Notes under the pieces: model-generated | Database searches by the model: none | Told to the model about the DNA's origin: nothing | What the model saw: the letters and a program-made list of their open reading frames with translations, nothing else | Program-made: the position numbers and the translations under genes | Source of the DNA: Anisodus tanguticus | Taxonomy: Eukaryota > Streptophyta > Magnoliopsida > Solanales > Solanaceae | NCBI GenBank assembly: GCA_034509755.1 | Contig: CM067544.1 | Location: 19,835,001 to 19,899,000 of the forward strand | Direction of reading: 5' to 3' | DNA length: 64,000 nt | Shown here: in pieces, positions 1-13,462 of the stretch | How positions within the stretch are numbered: position 1 is the first letter of the stretch | How the letters are laid out: every line of letters starts with the position of its first letter

Positions 1-1345
1 CTGAACACAACATTAATCTCTACTATTCTCAGCAAACATACGATTATTCAAGCATTCATCAAGCAGTTTTTATTACTATTCTAGGAGATTGAATACAAAA
101 TTCCTTCCCTTTTACTATTCAGCTCTTTAATCATTACAAATCATTTCGCTCATTATTTTAATTGCTATTTACTGCTTTAACCACTTAATTAAAGTATTAA
201 TTAAATTTAAATTAATTATGTTGCTAAAGAGCCTTAGAATGAGTCAATCGTTCTATTTGAGACTTAGTATGTACTGAGTTATCTTGTTCAATTTGATACT
301 TAGTTAATTTTCTTATCTTTATGTTTCCACTGATACCTAATTGATGATGAACTTGAATTATTTTCGATTGGACTCCTCTTCTTTGGAACTCTAATGGTTT
401 GGAGGACGCCGATTCCCTAGATTTTTTGGCTTCTCTTTCCCTTCAACCAATCACTCTTTTAGTTCTTGAAATATATAATCCAAACTCCTTTTTAGCTGCG
501 TAATTAACATTGAATAAGATTCCGCATGAGAGGAGTCATCAAATTAGGAGCCTTATTCATATTCCAAAGCTACTTCAATTCAAGCGCGCAAGGCCCTCCC
601 TTCTATTGCATAACTTTAAAAACTATAAAGAAAGTGCCAATGTGATTTCGGGAAAGATAGGAGCTCCACGACTTTCAGACTTAACTCTTTTTCAGTGAAT
701 GAATAAATCAGTATTTTCTTTTTAAGTTGCTCCTTTTGGAAAAGAAGTTGAATTTGGCTTGGTAGTCTCGTACGTATTATAAAGAAGAACATTGTGAGGG
801 TGTGGATATAATTCAGCTCGAACGAAGTAAGATACAAAAGCCTTCGAACTTACAGCCACTACCCCAAATATCTTTTTATGAAACCCTGCCAGACATCGTC
901 ACGAGTAAGCTCTTTATTTATGTTTTTCAATCGCCTTTTTTTATTGTGATTATTGGATAGCAAAATATGGGTGACTTCACATTGTTTCCTGACACGCCTA
1001 TCTTTATTTAGGAAAATTCTCTCTTAGTTCAGGCTCTCTCTCTCGCTCCGTGGTCTTACGTAAAGCCTTTTCACCTATCTATTCATTTTTATCTTTATTC
1101 AAAGTAAGCAGATCGAAAGCATGAAAAGGAATGATTCCGGCTTTGAACTTGTGCTTGACGGTTATCATTTCTGCCACGTCATAATAGTCTTTAGTGCTTT
1201 CTGTCAGGAATGAAACTTCCAATGCTCATGACGATGCTTAACTCTCTCGAGATTCTGTTGTGAAATTTGATGAAGCAGGCCCCACGATAACCTCCTAGGA
1301 AACGAGGGGATATTTCTTTATTCCTACTCAATATAGGTCAATCTC
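1..1345. other. No gene seen; possible organelle-like filler
   Basis: No convincing coding region in any frame. The first 500 bases are AT-rich. From about 500 to 1330 the composition is more balanced, with polypyrimidine runs (for example near 1030) and no codon structure, which reminds me of plant mitochondrial spacer DNA. That is an impression only. The copia remnant starts abruptly at about 1340. Confidence 0.4.
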
Positions 1346-4258
1346 ATGAGGTGTGATAGTAGGGAAGATCTTTATCCTATCACGCCATGTTCCGGTCTAT
1401 CGAGTCAAGCCTTGCTGTCAGCGTTTGCAGCCCTTGCTCCTTCCTTGTGGCATGCTCGTCTTGGTCATCCGGGGTCGTCTATTTTGTCTTCCTTAGATAA
1501 AAATAATTTTATTTCATGTAAGAGTACACATAGTACTCCGAATTGTCATTCTTGTTCTTTAGGAAAAATTGTTAGGTTGCCATTTGTAGGCTCTAATTCT
1601 CATACTTTAATGCTATTTGATATTATTCATAGCGACTTATGGACGTCTCATGTTCTTAGCTCTTTGGGTCATCGGTATTATGTTCTCTTTTTGGATGATT
1701 ATTCGAAAATTTCATGGACTTTTCCGATAGCGAAAAAATCTCAAGTTTTTTCCATCTTCTTAAAATTTAGAGCATTTATTAGAACCCAATTTGAACGAGA
1801 AATAAAAAAATATTCAATGTGATAATGACAAAGAATATGACAACGGGGTGTTTCAGGAATTTTGTGCAACTAATGGGATCAATTTTCATTTTTCTTGCCC
1901 TCATACGTCTTCACAAAATAGGAAAGCCGAACGCAAAAATCATACCAAAAATAACATTGTACGCACTTTATTGATTCATGCTTCCGTACCCCCGTCTTTG
2001 TGGCATCATACTCTACAACTGGCTACATATCTTCTTAACATTCTTCCTTTCAAAGGTTTGACATATTTGTCCCCTCTTCAAATTTTATATAATAAGACTC
2101 TTTCGTATTCGCATCTTAGGATCTTTGGGTGCTTATGTTATCAGTTGTTTCCGTCCACCACAATTAACAAACTTTAGGCTCGTTCTACCCCTTGTAGTTT
2201 TTGGAATATCCATCTAATCATCGTGGTTATAAATGTTTTGATTTATCATCTAATAAAATCATCATTAGTCGCCATGTCATTTTTGATGAATCCCAATTTC
2301 CATTTACTAAGGTTAGTAATCCTGTGCCTAGTTCGTATAATTTTTTGGATGATGGTATATCCTCATTTATTATTCAACATTTTTCGGACATATCCCGCAC
2401 CCCAAATCTGCCAACGAACCCACTGCCCGCTGGCCCCACTGCTCTGTCTCTAGCTACAGTGCCCGCAACTGTGTCTTGTCCAGTTACTAGGCCAGTAACG
2501 ATAAATAGGCCACTCACCCAGCCCATTACCGCCACTGGTCCAGTCCCTGTTTCACATTCCCATTACCGAGTTGGGCAAGCAGGCAGTAGTCCGTCCCGAG
2601 TACAAAAAATTCCCAAAATCCGCCCAATTCTCCCCTGAGTCATAGACCGACCACTCGTAGTCAACAGGGTATTTTTAAACCAAAAAGATATTTTAATTTA
2701 AATTCTAATGTTCTTAAATTACCCTTATCCCGTAATTATGTGTCTGCGTTAAATGACCCGAATTGGAAAATTGCTATAACCAATGAATATAATGCTCTTA
2801 TTGATAATAAGACGTGGTAGTTGGTGCCCCATCCCATCTGGTGTTAATATCATTAGGTCTATGTGGATTTTTGCTCATGAGGACAATTCAGACGGTTCGT
2901 TTGCAAGGCATAAGGCTCGGCTTGTGGGTGATGGTAAGACTCAGCAGGTTGGTGCGGACTGTGGTGAGACGTTTAGTCCGATGGTCAAGCCGGCTACCAT
3001 TCGCACTGTGCTCAGCTTGGCACTTTCGAAAGCATGGCCCATTCATCAGTTAGATGTGAAGAACGCTTTCTTACATGGTGATCTCAAGAAAACAGTCTAT
3101 ATGCATCAGCCCTTGGGGTTTAGGGATCCCAAATATCCTCATCATGTTTGTTTGTTGAAAAAGTCCTTATATGGCCTTAAGTAGTCTCCACGGGCCTGGT
3201 ATAAGAGGTTTGCCGACTATGTTTCAACTATTGGGTTCACTCACAGCAGGTCGGATAATTCCTTGTTCATATATCAGCGTGGTTCTTCCTTGGCTTATAT
3301 ACTATTATATGTGGATGATATTATCTTGACTGTCTATTCTGATGCTTTACGCCAGTCTATCATGACAATGCTCACTTCTGAGTTTGCTATGAAAGACTTG
3401 AGGCCCTAGAGTTATTTTTTAGGAATTGCTGTCACTCGCCATGCAGGTAGGTTGTTCTTATCCCAAAGGAAGTATGCAGCTGAGATCATTGAGAGGGCTG
3501 GGATGTCATCCTGTAAGTCCACTTTCCACTCCAGTTAATACTAAGCCCGAGCTTGTTGTTGCGGCGGCGCACCATACGAGGATCCGACCTGCTATCGCAG
3601 TCTTGCAAGGGTACTTCAGTAACTTACATTCACGAGACCAGATATTACGTTTGTCGTACTACATGTGTGTTTGTTTATGCATGATCCCAAGGTTGAACAC
3701 ATGAATGCGTTCAAACGGATCATTCAGTATATTCAGGGGACACTTGACTATGACTTACATTTATATCCTTCATCGACGTCTACACTTGTCTCGTATACAA
3801 ATGCTGATTGGGGTGGCTGTCTGGACACCAGACGGTCTACGTCTGGCTATTGTATGTTTCTTGGTAATAACTTGGTCTCCTGGTCTGCCAAGCATCAGTC
3901 GACTTTATCACGCTCTAGTGTAGAGGCCGATTATCGAGGGGTAGCCAATGTGGTCTCTGAATCGTGTTGGTTACGTAATCTTCTATTAGAGCTGCATTGT
4001 CTTATTCAGAAAGCGACTTTGGTTTATTGTGATAATGTTAGTGCCATCTACCTTTCTAGCAATCTGGTTCAGCACCAGCGCACTAAACATATCGAGAAGG
4101 ACATTCACTTTGTTCGCGAAAAGGTCGCTCGTGGTCAAGTACGCATCTGCCATGTCCCTTCCAGATATCAAATTACAGACATCTTTACAAAAGGTCTTCC
4201 CTCGGTCCTTTTTGAAGATTTTAGAGACAGTCTTAGCGTACGAAAACCGCCGCTATGA
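1346..4258 (+). pseudogene. copia pol remnant (integrase, RT, RNase H)
   Basis: Domains in order: GAG-pre-integrase with LWHARLGHPGS (about 1448-1480); integrase core with DIIHSDLW and FLDDYSKISW (1617-1720) and a later SQNRKAERKNH segment (about 1912-1940); the ISRHVIFDE hinge (about 2260-2290); RT with QLDVKNAFLHGDL (about 3047-3085) and LLYVDDIILT (about 3303-3332); RNase H with DTRRSTSGYC and SRSSVEADYRG (about 3820-3945). Lesions include a frameshift and stop near 1820, a shift near 2180, a break between 2638 and 2783, an in-frame TAG at 3181-3183, and further shifts at 3400-3665. Not translatable as one polyprotein. Confidence 0.9.
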
Positions 4259-4269
4259 CTGCGGGGGTG

Positions 4270-4560
4270 TGTTAAATATACATACGATATACACAATATA
4301 CACGTGTATATCGTATGTATATTCAGTCTCGTGTATATAGTATGGTCATGTATATAGTCTCCTAGTTTAGGTAATGTTGTGGTGTAATTATTATTATACA
4401 CTTACCATAATAATTATATTATCATAATTGTATAGTTAGTGTCTAAGTAGAATAAGATTTTAAGAGTAGAATAGAAATATAATTTTTCTATTATGGAAAT
4501 ATGTAAATTGTATATATATTCTTTCAATTAATGAAAATAATCAAGGAATTATTTCTTTCA
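4270..4560 (+). repeat. 3' LTR of the truncated copia element
   Basis: Begins TGTTAAATATACA directly after the polypurine tract and appears to end at ...ATTTCTTTCA, about 291 bp. It is AT-rich and contains the alternating ATATACAC/GTGTATAT palindrome around 4285-4312. The 5' partner LTR is not in the window, so the ends are inferred from the polypurine tract and the TG...CA rule. Confidence 0.65.
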
Positions 4561-7101
4561 GACGGCTCTTCTAGTACTAGTAGGATTAAACTAAGTAAAA
4601 AGTTGTTCTCCCGCAGTGAAGCCAATCATTCTTCTACCAATAATCCAAGTTCGATATTCTATAAGTTCTTACGTCATATCAAAATAACTCCATTGAGAGT
4701 AAGATCTGTTCAGATACGACTTTTAAATTTAAACTATGAGCTTTTTAATATTATTCTTGTCTGTGACATGTGATTACGTTGACAGTTAGTGAAATAAATA
4801 TGAATGATTCTTGAGAACAATATGTTCTTGGTTCTTGATCTCATTTTCCTTCACGTGCTTCTAGTGGTCTTGTAGCATTTATTTTCTTTTTTGTTGCAAG
4901 ATTGTTTTTTTCAGCATGAATTTTAGAGAAGCTTTGTAGTGATCATGGTGACTGATGAAAGTTGGAGAGAAAAAACTGTGGTACTGAATTTATCAATGTT
5001 GCATATACAAGCCAAAAAAATTACTATGTCGCTGAGGATAAATTATTCGATAACGAATGGTGGCAAGAATAAGAAGGAGAAAGAGAACTATAAAAATAAA
5101 ACAGCAAAATCAAAAGAAAAAGGAAAACAAAAGATACAATAAACACAAAAAAACTGATGGTTAGACTTATTTTCTGTTGTGGATGATAATTAGTTGGGAA
5201 GAAGAAACAAAATGAAGAGAAAGAAAAATGAAAAACATAAGAAAAAAAATGTAAAATATAAAAAGTAGAAAACGATTTTTATTACAAGAAATGCTACAAA
5301 AAAATAATCTTTTTCTTTCATTCAGACTCTGTAACAGTACGGTAAAATACACACTCTGTCATAGGGTAATAGTATGCCTGTAAATTTTGAGTGTGTAATG
5401 AAAAAGTGAAACAAGTTTAAGGGGGTCTGTATGTATTATTTCTTAATTATTTTTATTTTATGAATCAAACAAAATAAGAAGATTTGATTTTATAATTTAT
5501 GACAAATAATATTTAATGATATGACTTATTTTTATAGGAAATCAGTAAAAAATAATATAGAGTCTTTAATAAAGCATATGGAATTGTAAGATCATTTTTT
5601 ATATTCAATTTATAAGTGGATATATGAGAGATCATTCTAGCACCATAATCCTAATTAATGATAATATAATCCTAAGATCATTTTTTATATTCAGTTTATA
5701 AGTGGATATATGAGAGATCATTCTAGCACCATAATCCTAATTAATGATAATATAATCCTATGTAATATACTTACTCATCTATGAAACAACGCCTCATGTA
5801 GAGATTAGGACGACCATCAAAATTATTCATTTATTTCAAAGTTTTTTTTATATTTTATTAAAATTAGCGTTTGATCATGAAAATTTCAAATACAACTTGA
5901 AATTGTATTTAAAATTTGAGAAACACCCCAAACGTTGTTTTCACAATTGGTTTAAGAGAAATATTACACATAGAATGATTCTCTTGTTTAAGTTGGATAT
6001 GTATGTCGTAGTACTAGCAGACGACATTGATAAAGTTGGAATTTATTGTTTAAGAAAATTGATGATTGAAATTAACAATTGAGAAATGAAAAACAATTTC
6101 GTGGAAAAGGGAAGATGAAGAAGACAAGCGAAGACTTTAAACTAAGAAATACTAGAGAAATGTATGGTCTAATAACGATTTCTGTTGAAGAAGTGAATAA
6201 TTGTAAACTTGATTATATCATCGTATTAAAGAAAATTTGTATAAACTATACTTAATGTAATATAAAATGATTGATGGATAATATTTACACACTGATTATG
6301 TTTATTAATTTCTTAAGGTGATTTTACTAGTTTAAAAAAATTGAGGAGTGTAAATCATATTTCATTTAAAAAAATAAAATAATATATATATATATATTTT
6401 AACAACAAAATATTATTAAATACATATGTAGTCCCTTTAACTTGTTATAATTTTCTATTTAGACACGTGAACTAAGGGAATGAAATGTTGAACACCTTAT
6501 GTCTATTAAGCACATTGTACGGACATGGCATGAAATGTGTTTTTTACTCCTTTCTAAGCCCGTGAATGAGGTCAATAATTTGCTGAATGGTATTTTGTGT
6601 CAAATCTGCTCATTTTTTATATAAAAACAAAGGTGTCTTCCGTCAACTAGATAACTTCTGAACAGACAAAAAGCTCCATTTGGCTCATATCCTCCATCCC
6701 AAATGTCTCATCGAAATAACTCGAATTGCAAATATGCCTCCACTGCTATTGGATAGTCATAGTTAACAAATTGCACTTCTCTAATGGGTTTTGTTCTTAC
6801 AGTAATGGGAATAGGAATGAACTTTCCTGTTTCTTTTGTTGGTCTCTAATGGCGGATATTGTGGTTCAATTAATTTAACTCACGATTTTTTTCTAACTAA
6901 CTAATGGAGTCCAACCATTGCAAAGGCTCCTACCCATTTCTATGGCACGCTGGACAGAACTCCCTACAATGAAGTCATCCGGAGATTTTGTGAGGAAAGG
7001 GGAAGAAGAAACACTTATTTTCATGGTGTCTTTTTTTTTTTTTTTTTATCTCTCTTAATTTTAGGGTGGCTTGTCTTTTTTTGACCGGTGAATGATGACA
7101 C
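4561..7101. other. AT-rich intergenic DNA, no gene seen
   Basis: Six-frame reading gives only short frames with no recognisable domain. The stretch contains an 86-bp tandem duplication (5590-5761), an AT dinucleotide tract near 6383-6400 and a T17-18 run near 7030. Confidence 0.6.
5590..5761. repeat. 86-bp tandem duplication, two units
   Basis: The unit starting GATCATTTTTTATATTCA (5590) is repeated at 5676. The two copies differ at about one base (CAATTTATAAG versus CAGTTTATAAG). Near-identity points to a recent local slip or duplication. No coding content. Confidence 0.9.
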
Positions 7102-7949
7102 TGTGAAGGTTAATCAAGAAGGAAAAACTGAGTCGAGAAATATTCTCTTTCTTTAATACAAAATTGATCTGTATAGATGCTTTTACGATATTAGACAATA
7201 GTCTTCCAAAATAAAATAACAACAACCAACAATACAAAGCTAGTAATGTTGATTCCGGCGAAAAAAAGAATATTGAACAGATTGCAAAGAGATGAGAGAA
7301 TTTTTTTCTGGTTTTATTTATTTTTTCTTCTGTTTGAACTAAACAGTAATGTTCAATTTATAGATGAAGAAGAGGGCAGATTCTGACTGTTGAAGTCAGA
7401 TCCGTTGGTTGGCGCCGTTTGGAGAAGATAGAGTCGTTGCAATGTTTCCAAAATTTTCAGAGACCAAAAGGTAAATTAAAAACATTTTGGGGACCAAAAG
7501 AGAATTCCGGAAGAAATCCCACGGCCCGAGACTCGTGACCTGACCCGGACATGATCGGACGGACGTAGGCGGCGCACGTGGGGCTTAATCCCGAACTCAA
7601 GCTCACTTAGGTCCTCCCTCTTCTTAAAACTTGGGTCACTCCTTGGGGTCCCAAACCCTTGCTCAAAACTATAGTTAATATAATCATCAATCCTTCCATA
7701 TTCAACCGATGTAGGAGTTCTATTATTTGGCCAAACCAATCCATCTATTGTGTCTCAAACACCTTACTTTGTGCATCAATATCTCTTTTATTCCTCAACG
7801 AAATTTGACGATACTTGGCACTAATATCATCTACTCATTTAGTATATTAGGCATGTGCGAAGAAACGATGTTTTCGGCATGCGGAGCCCATGTGTTTAAG
7901 TCATTAAAGATGGGGAAAAACTCAATCTCATATAGTTAAATTTCCAACA
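7102..7949 (-). repeat. 3' LTR of copia element 2
   Basis: About 848 bp, starting (plus strand) near tgtgaaggttaatcaag and ending at aaatttccaaca. It has a direct copy at about 12613-13457. It also resembles the solo LTR at 31.3-32.2 kb in opposite orientation. Confidence 0.85.
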
Positions 7950-8654
7950 ATCCCCTGTTGAAAGAGAATTGGTGCACCCGAGGTGCCAAAGTTCAGAAAT
8001 CTTTCAGCGGAAAGATATTGTATCAGGAAAGGTAGCTTTCGGCTTTGAACCTTCCTTAGTCGATTACCATCGGATTTACTTACTGCGCGGTGAACGTGAT
8101 GTCTTGAACCGTCAGTATTTAGTGTAAACCAAGACAATGATATCAGCACAATAACTCCCCTTATTCATTTCTTCTTATAGTTTTGTCCTTTGTGGCCATG
8201 GACAACTCTTGGATTCTTAAGTGCGTACATTTGAAGCGGAATGTATTCACACTTAAATAGGTGATCTCTATAAGGTGTCCTGCTATACCCCACTCGCAAG
8301 TGTTAGGAATCATTAAAAGTTTTAGAAATTTATCCTTTACCATTTATGCAGGTAGCACTAATGTCTATCGCGGGAACAACCTTGGAATTATAAGAATAAT
8401 AATCCAAAGTGCTCTTACTTCCGGTGAAGTGCTAAAACTGAACCTCTACAGTTTTGTTTTCCCATTGAACCAAAATTCTTAGGATCTCTAGTCAGTAAGG
8501 TTGGGTTACCACCATAAAGATTCTTATTATTTGGGTTTTAAGCTTATTCCCCTAGACAAACAAAATATTTGATCTTTGGGTAGGCCTTTAGTTAATGGAT
8601 CCGCTATGTTATCCTTTGATTTGACGTAATCAATGGAAATGACACCTGTATTAA

Positions 8655-11612
8655 TCAACTACCTAATGGTCTTATGTCTCCGACGAATATGTATAGACTT
8701 GCCGTTGTACATACTATTTCGTCCCTTCCTAAAGTCGATTGGCTGTCACAGTGAATCATCACCGAAGGTACGGGTTTATCCCAACAAGGGATATGCTCTA
8801 AGAAGTCGTGAAGCCATTCTACTTCTTCTCCTGCTTTATCCAAAGCAATAAACTCCGACTCCATCGTAGATCGGGCGATGCATGTTTGCTTAGAGGACTT
8901 CCAAGATACAGTCCCACTACCAACTATAAAAACATACCCACTGGTGAATTTGGTGTTCTTTATGTCCGATATCCAGTTTGCATCACTGTATCCTTCCAAT
9001 ACGGTTGGATATCTACAATAATGTAATCTGTAAGTCATCGAATATTTCAGATATCGTAGTATCCAATTTAACTCCTTCCAGTGATCAATTCAAGGATTAT
9101 GAGTAAACCTAGCCAACTTATTGACTGGATAAGCGATATCGGGTCGGGTGCAGTTTGTAATGTACATTAAACTGTCAATGACCTATGCATTTCGCTCTTG
9201 GGATATGGGTGAACCACGATTCTTATCAATTCTATGATTCTTATCCATTGGTGACTTCATAGGGAGACTGTCAAATACATCAAATTTCCTCAAAACATCT
9301 TCAATGTAATGAGATTGAGATAAGACCAGACCGTTAGATGTCTTAGAATCTTACTTCCTAAGATTACATCTGCAATACCCATATCTTTCATGTCGAAACA
9401 TTGTTTCAACATATTCTTGGTTTCCAGGATCAAGTTTAGACTACTTCCGGTGATGAGCATGTCATCTACGTAAAGGCATATCATGACAAATGAGTCAGAG
9501 TTTCATTTGATATAGATACATTTATCACATTCATTTATGGAGAAACCTTTTGATAATAAAGTATTATCAATCTTTTCATGCTATTGTTTCGGGGCTTGTT
9601 TGAGTCCGTACAGAGACTTAACAAGTCGACATACTTTCTTTTCTTGTCCTGGAACCACATACTCCTCGGGTTGTTCCATGTATATTTCCTCTTCCAACTC
9701 TCTGTTTAGAAAAGTTGTCTTAACATCCATTTGATGTATCTCAAGGTCAAGCAAAGCTGCAATGGCTATGAACCCTTATGGACGTTAATCTAGACACATG
9801 GGAGTATGTGTCGAAGTAATCGAGACCTTCCTTTTGTCTGTAGCCTTTGACTACTAATCTGACCTTATATTTGTCAATAGTTCCATCTGCTTTGTACTTT
9901 CTTTTGAGTATCCACTTACAACCCAAAGGTTTGCTTCCCGGAGAAAGATCAACCATTTTCCAAATATGGTTTTGCATGATGGAATCTATTTCATTTTCTA
10001 TAGCTTCTGGAGTTGACAATGCTTCATTGATTGTCATCGGTTCATTTTCAACCATATAGGTTAGAAAATCTGGACCAAAGGTTTTGTCTTTTTTGACCCT
10101 TTTGCTCCGTCTTGGTTCAACCTCTGGAACCCCTAAGTTCTGTAGATCTGGAACATTAAGTTCCGGATAGTCAGTAACTTCTGAGTCCTGTAGATCTGGA
10201 ACGTCTAGTTCCGGATAATCAGAACCTCCTGGGTTTTGTTGATTTTGAGCATTTTGTTCATAACTTCGTTTGCGTGAAATTATTTCTTTTTCCTTTCGAG
10301 GAAAGGAAAGATATGTACAAAGAATTCAGCATTCCTTGATTCCATGATCGTACCCTCGTGGATATCAGGTATCTCCGACTTATCCACTAAGAAACGATAA
10401 ACACTATTGTTATTTGCATATCCGATGAATAAGCAATCTACAGTCTTAGGTCCAATTTTGACCTATTTTGGTTTAGGTACTTCGACCTTTTCCAAACAGC
10501 CCCACACTTTCAAATATTTGTAAGTGGGTTTCTTTCTTTTTCATGATTCATATGGAGTTTTATCCTTATACTTATGCGAAACTCTATTGAGAATTGTTTT
10601 AGCGGTAAGAATCGTTTCGCCCCATATGTTTTGAGCTAAACCGGAATTGATAAGTAAAGCATTCATCATTTCCTTTAACGTACGATTTTTGCACTCGACA
10701 ATACCGTTAGATTGAGGCGAGTAAGGAGCGGCCGCTTGATGAACAATGCCGAATTGAGCACAGTATTCTTCAAATGGTGCTACATATTCTCCCCTTCTAT
10801 CACTACGAATTGCCTTGATTAATAGGTTTAGTTGATTTTCAACTTCTGCTTTGTAATATTTAAATCCTTCAAACGCTTTATCTTTACTTTCAACAAGTAA
10901 ACATAACAATACCTTGTACTATCATTAATGAAAGTCACAAAGTACTTGTTCCCCCATCTAGTTTGCACAAACTTTAAATCACATATGTCGGTGTGAATAA
11001 GTTCTAGAGGAGCAGTGTTTCTTTCGACTGAATGGAAAGATGATTTTATTAATTTTACCTCTACGCACACCTCATATTTATGTTGAGGATTTATGTCGAA
11101 GGAAGGCAACAATTCCAACTTTACTCACTTTTGAATGGATTTATAGTTAACGTGTCCTAATCTATGGTGCCATAAATTAGAGGATTCAAGCAAGTAGGCA
11201 AAAGGCTTTGTTTCATTAGATGAACGGATTACAAACATAGTATTTATTTTAAAAAGGTCGTCACACGCGAAGCCCCTTCCTACAAATATATCATTCTTAG
11301 TTATTACAAATTTGTTAGACTCAAAAACTAGTCTAAAGCCAGCATTGACCAACAGTGGCCCTGAAACCAAGTTCTTGCGGATGTCAGGGACGTGCATCAC
11401 TTCCTTCAGAGTAAGCTCTTTGCCTGAAGTCATTTTGAGGAAAACCTTTCCAACCCCTTGCACTTCAGAGGTAGCGTCGTTGCCCATGAACATCGGTTTG
11501 CCCGTGATTGGGGCGTAAGAAGAGAATGCATCTTATCAGAGCAGATGTGACGGGTTGCACCCATGTCAATCCACCATTGCCTTGGATTCTCCACCAGATT
11601 TTCCTCCAGCAC
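8655..11612 (-). pseudogene. copia element 2 pol remnant
   Basis: Minus-strand pol in pieces. A protease remnant carries WWIDMGATRHIC (11612-11430), where family members have D-S-G; the S is M here. GAG-pre-integrase has LWHHRLGHVNYKS (about 11175-11130). Integrase shows HTDICDLK, FINDSTRYCYVYL and SPQSNGIVECKNR (11118-10541). RT has WILKRKYKADGTIDKYKVRL (10055-9747) and ICLYVDDMLITGSS (9484-9290). RNase H has GYSDANW and ARSTMESEFIAL (9038-8655). Frames change at least five times. Confidence 0.88.
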
Positions 11613-11618
11613 TACATC

Positions 11619-12566
11619 CTAGAAATCCACAATTATGTCGTTAAGGTTTAAAGGACCACCCTCGTCTTGTACAATGTTAGCCTTGGCCTTGCCTTTGTTC
11701 TTGGCCTTTTCCTTCTGTTCTCGCTTTAATTTGCGGCACTCTTTGATCACATGGCCAGGCTTTCCACAGTGATGACAGTTTCCTTTGAACCTCTCAATCG
11801 GTTGGCTTTTACCGTCTCCCTGGAACTTGCGCTTTTTGTTAGCGTTTCCCTTCGAATCAACCAGATTCGCTTTTGCCTCCATTGGCTGCTTTCCCTTAGA
11901 TATAGCCATTTTATTGTCCTCGTGTATTTGCAGTTTGATGATAAGGTCTTCAAACCCCATTTTTTTGTCTTTAGTTTGAGATAACTCATGAACTCGTTCC
12001 ATGAGGGAGGAAATTTCTCAATCAAAGATACAACCGGAAACTGCTCATTTGGCTTCATTCCTTCAAATCCAGATGATGAAGAACCATTTGAAACTCCTGA
12101 ATTGGGACATCACCGATTTACCATCTACCATTTGGAATTTCAGAAACTTTCCAACGATGAATTTCTTAGTACACGCATCCTGTGCGCTGTACTTTTTTTT
12201 GAGTTTTTCCTACAACTCATTTGTCGTCTTCACGGTGCAATACATAGTATAGAGTGTATCCGACAGATCGTTCAAAATGCATTTTTTGCATATGAAATCA
12301 CTATGATTCAAGGCATCCAGTGTTAACTTCAGGGCATTTGTGACCTGGATATCTTCACCCACTTCAGTCGTTGTGATAGACTGAATATCTATTGCATCCC
12401 CACCAGAAGGAGGATCTTCTGTGAGAAAGCGTGACAGGTTCAATGTAGCAAGATAGAACAACATCTTTTGTTGCCATCTCTTGAAATTGGTACCCAGAAA
12501 CCTTTCTAGGCGTTCGCTTTGGAAACTGGATGGAGCAGAACCATTGGCAATGGTTGAAGAAAACAT
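11619..12566 (-). pseudogene. copia element 2 gag remnant with zinc knuckle
   Basis: Gag begins at the ATG around 12566 (MFSSTIANGSAPSSFQSERL), about 50 nt inside the 5' LTR, and carries the copia gag signature NFKRWQQKM. It is broken around 12210 and 12058. A later frame holds a basic linker and a CCHC zinc knuckle (CHHCGKPGHVIKEC, about 11780-11740). In life it would form the nucleocapsid and bind the element RNA. Confidence 0.82.
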
Positions 12567-12612
12567 CTTTCGAACACTTAGAAATAAATTTTGTCTTAAA
12601 CTGTAGGTAAAG

Positions 12613-13457
12613 TGTATCAGAAAGATTAATCAAGAAGGAAAAACTGAATCGAGAAATGACTCTTTTTTTAAGACAAAATTACCCCATATAGATGCTTTTA
12701 CGGTATTGAACAATAGTCTCCCAAGATAAAACAGCAACAACCAACAATACAAAGCTAATAATGTTGATTCCGACGAAGAAAAAGAATATTGAACATATTG
12801 CAAAGAGAGGAGAGGTTTTTTTTTTTTCTCGGTTTTGTTTATTTTTTCGTCTGTTTGAACTGAACAGTAATGTTCAATTTATAGATGAAAAATATGGCGG
12901 ATTCTGACGGTTGAAGTCAGATCCGTTGGCTGTCACCGTTTGGAGAAGAGAGAGTCGTTGCAACGTTTCCGAATTTTTTAGGGACCAAAGTGTAAATAAA
13001 AAATATTTCGGGGACCGACAGAGAATTTTGGAAGAAAGCCCATGACTCATGACCCGGACCGGACCCGGTGGACCGGGGCGCCACGCGTGGGGCTTAGCCT
13101 CGAACCCAAGCTCACCTAGGTCCTCCCCCTTCTTAAAACTTGTATCACCCCTTAGGGTTCCAAACCCTTACTCAAAACTATAGTTAATATAGTCCTCAAT
13201 CCTTCCATATTCAACCGATGTGGGAGTTCTATTATTTGACCAAACCAATTCATCTATTTGTGTCTCAAACACCTTACTTTGTGCATCAATATCTCTTTCA
13301 ATCCTCAACGAAATTTGACGATGCTTGACACTAATATCATCTACTCATTTAGTATATTAAACATGTGCGAAGAAACGATGTTTCCGACATGCGGGACACA
13401 TGTGTTTAAGTTATTAAAGATAGAAAAACTTAATCTCATATAGTTAAATTTCCAACA
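12613..13457 (-). repeat. 5' LTR of copia element 2
   Basis: Direct copy of the 7102-7949 LTR, ending aaatttccaaca at 13457. Its inner edge is uncertain by about 10 bp: the expected Met-tRNA primer site is not clean, and the minus strand reads TGATACACTTTACC there. Confidence 0.8.
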
Positions 13458-13462
13458 AACAC

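Larger units (their letters stand above)
1346..4560 (+). mobile_element. Ty1/copia retrotransposon, 5'-truncated
   Basis: A plus-strand copia element with no gag or 5' LTR. What remains runs from GAG-pre-integrase through integrase, reverse transcriptase and RNase H to a polypurine tract (gcgggggtg, about 4261-4269) and one LTR. The RNase H block closely resembles that of the element at 59.1-64 kb (both carry DTRRSTSGYC), so the two belong to the same copia lineage, possibly Ale/Retrofit-like. The missing 5' part and many stops mark an old dead copy. Confidence 0.88.
7102..13457 (-). mobile_element. Ty1/copia retrotransposon, full-length but degenerate
   Basis: Two direct LTRs flank gag-pol on the minus strand. 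Read on that strand, the polypurine tract CAACAGGGGA sits directly before the 3' LTR, which starts TGTTGGAAATTT (plus-strand end 7949). The outer edges are flanked by gacac (7097-7101) and aacac (13458-13462), a candidate 5-bp target duplication with one mismatch. By eye the LTRs differ at more than a tenth of positions and every coding domain is broken, so the insertion is old. Confidence 0.9.

Noticed and set aside
12611..12624. Forward-strand gtgtatcagaaag as a Met-tRNA primer site
   Set aside because: Wrong strand for this minus-strand element and only a partial match.
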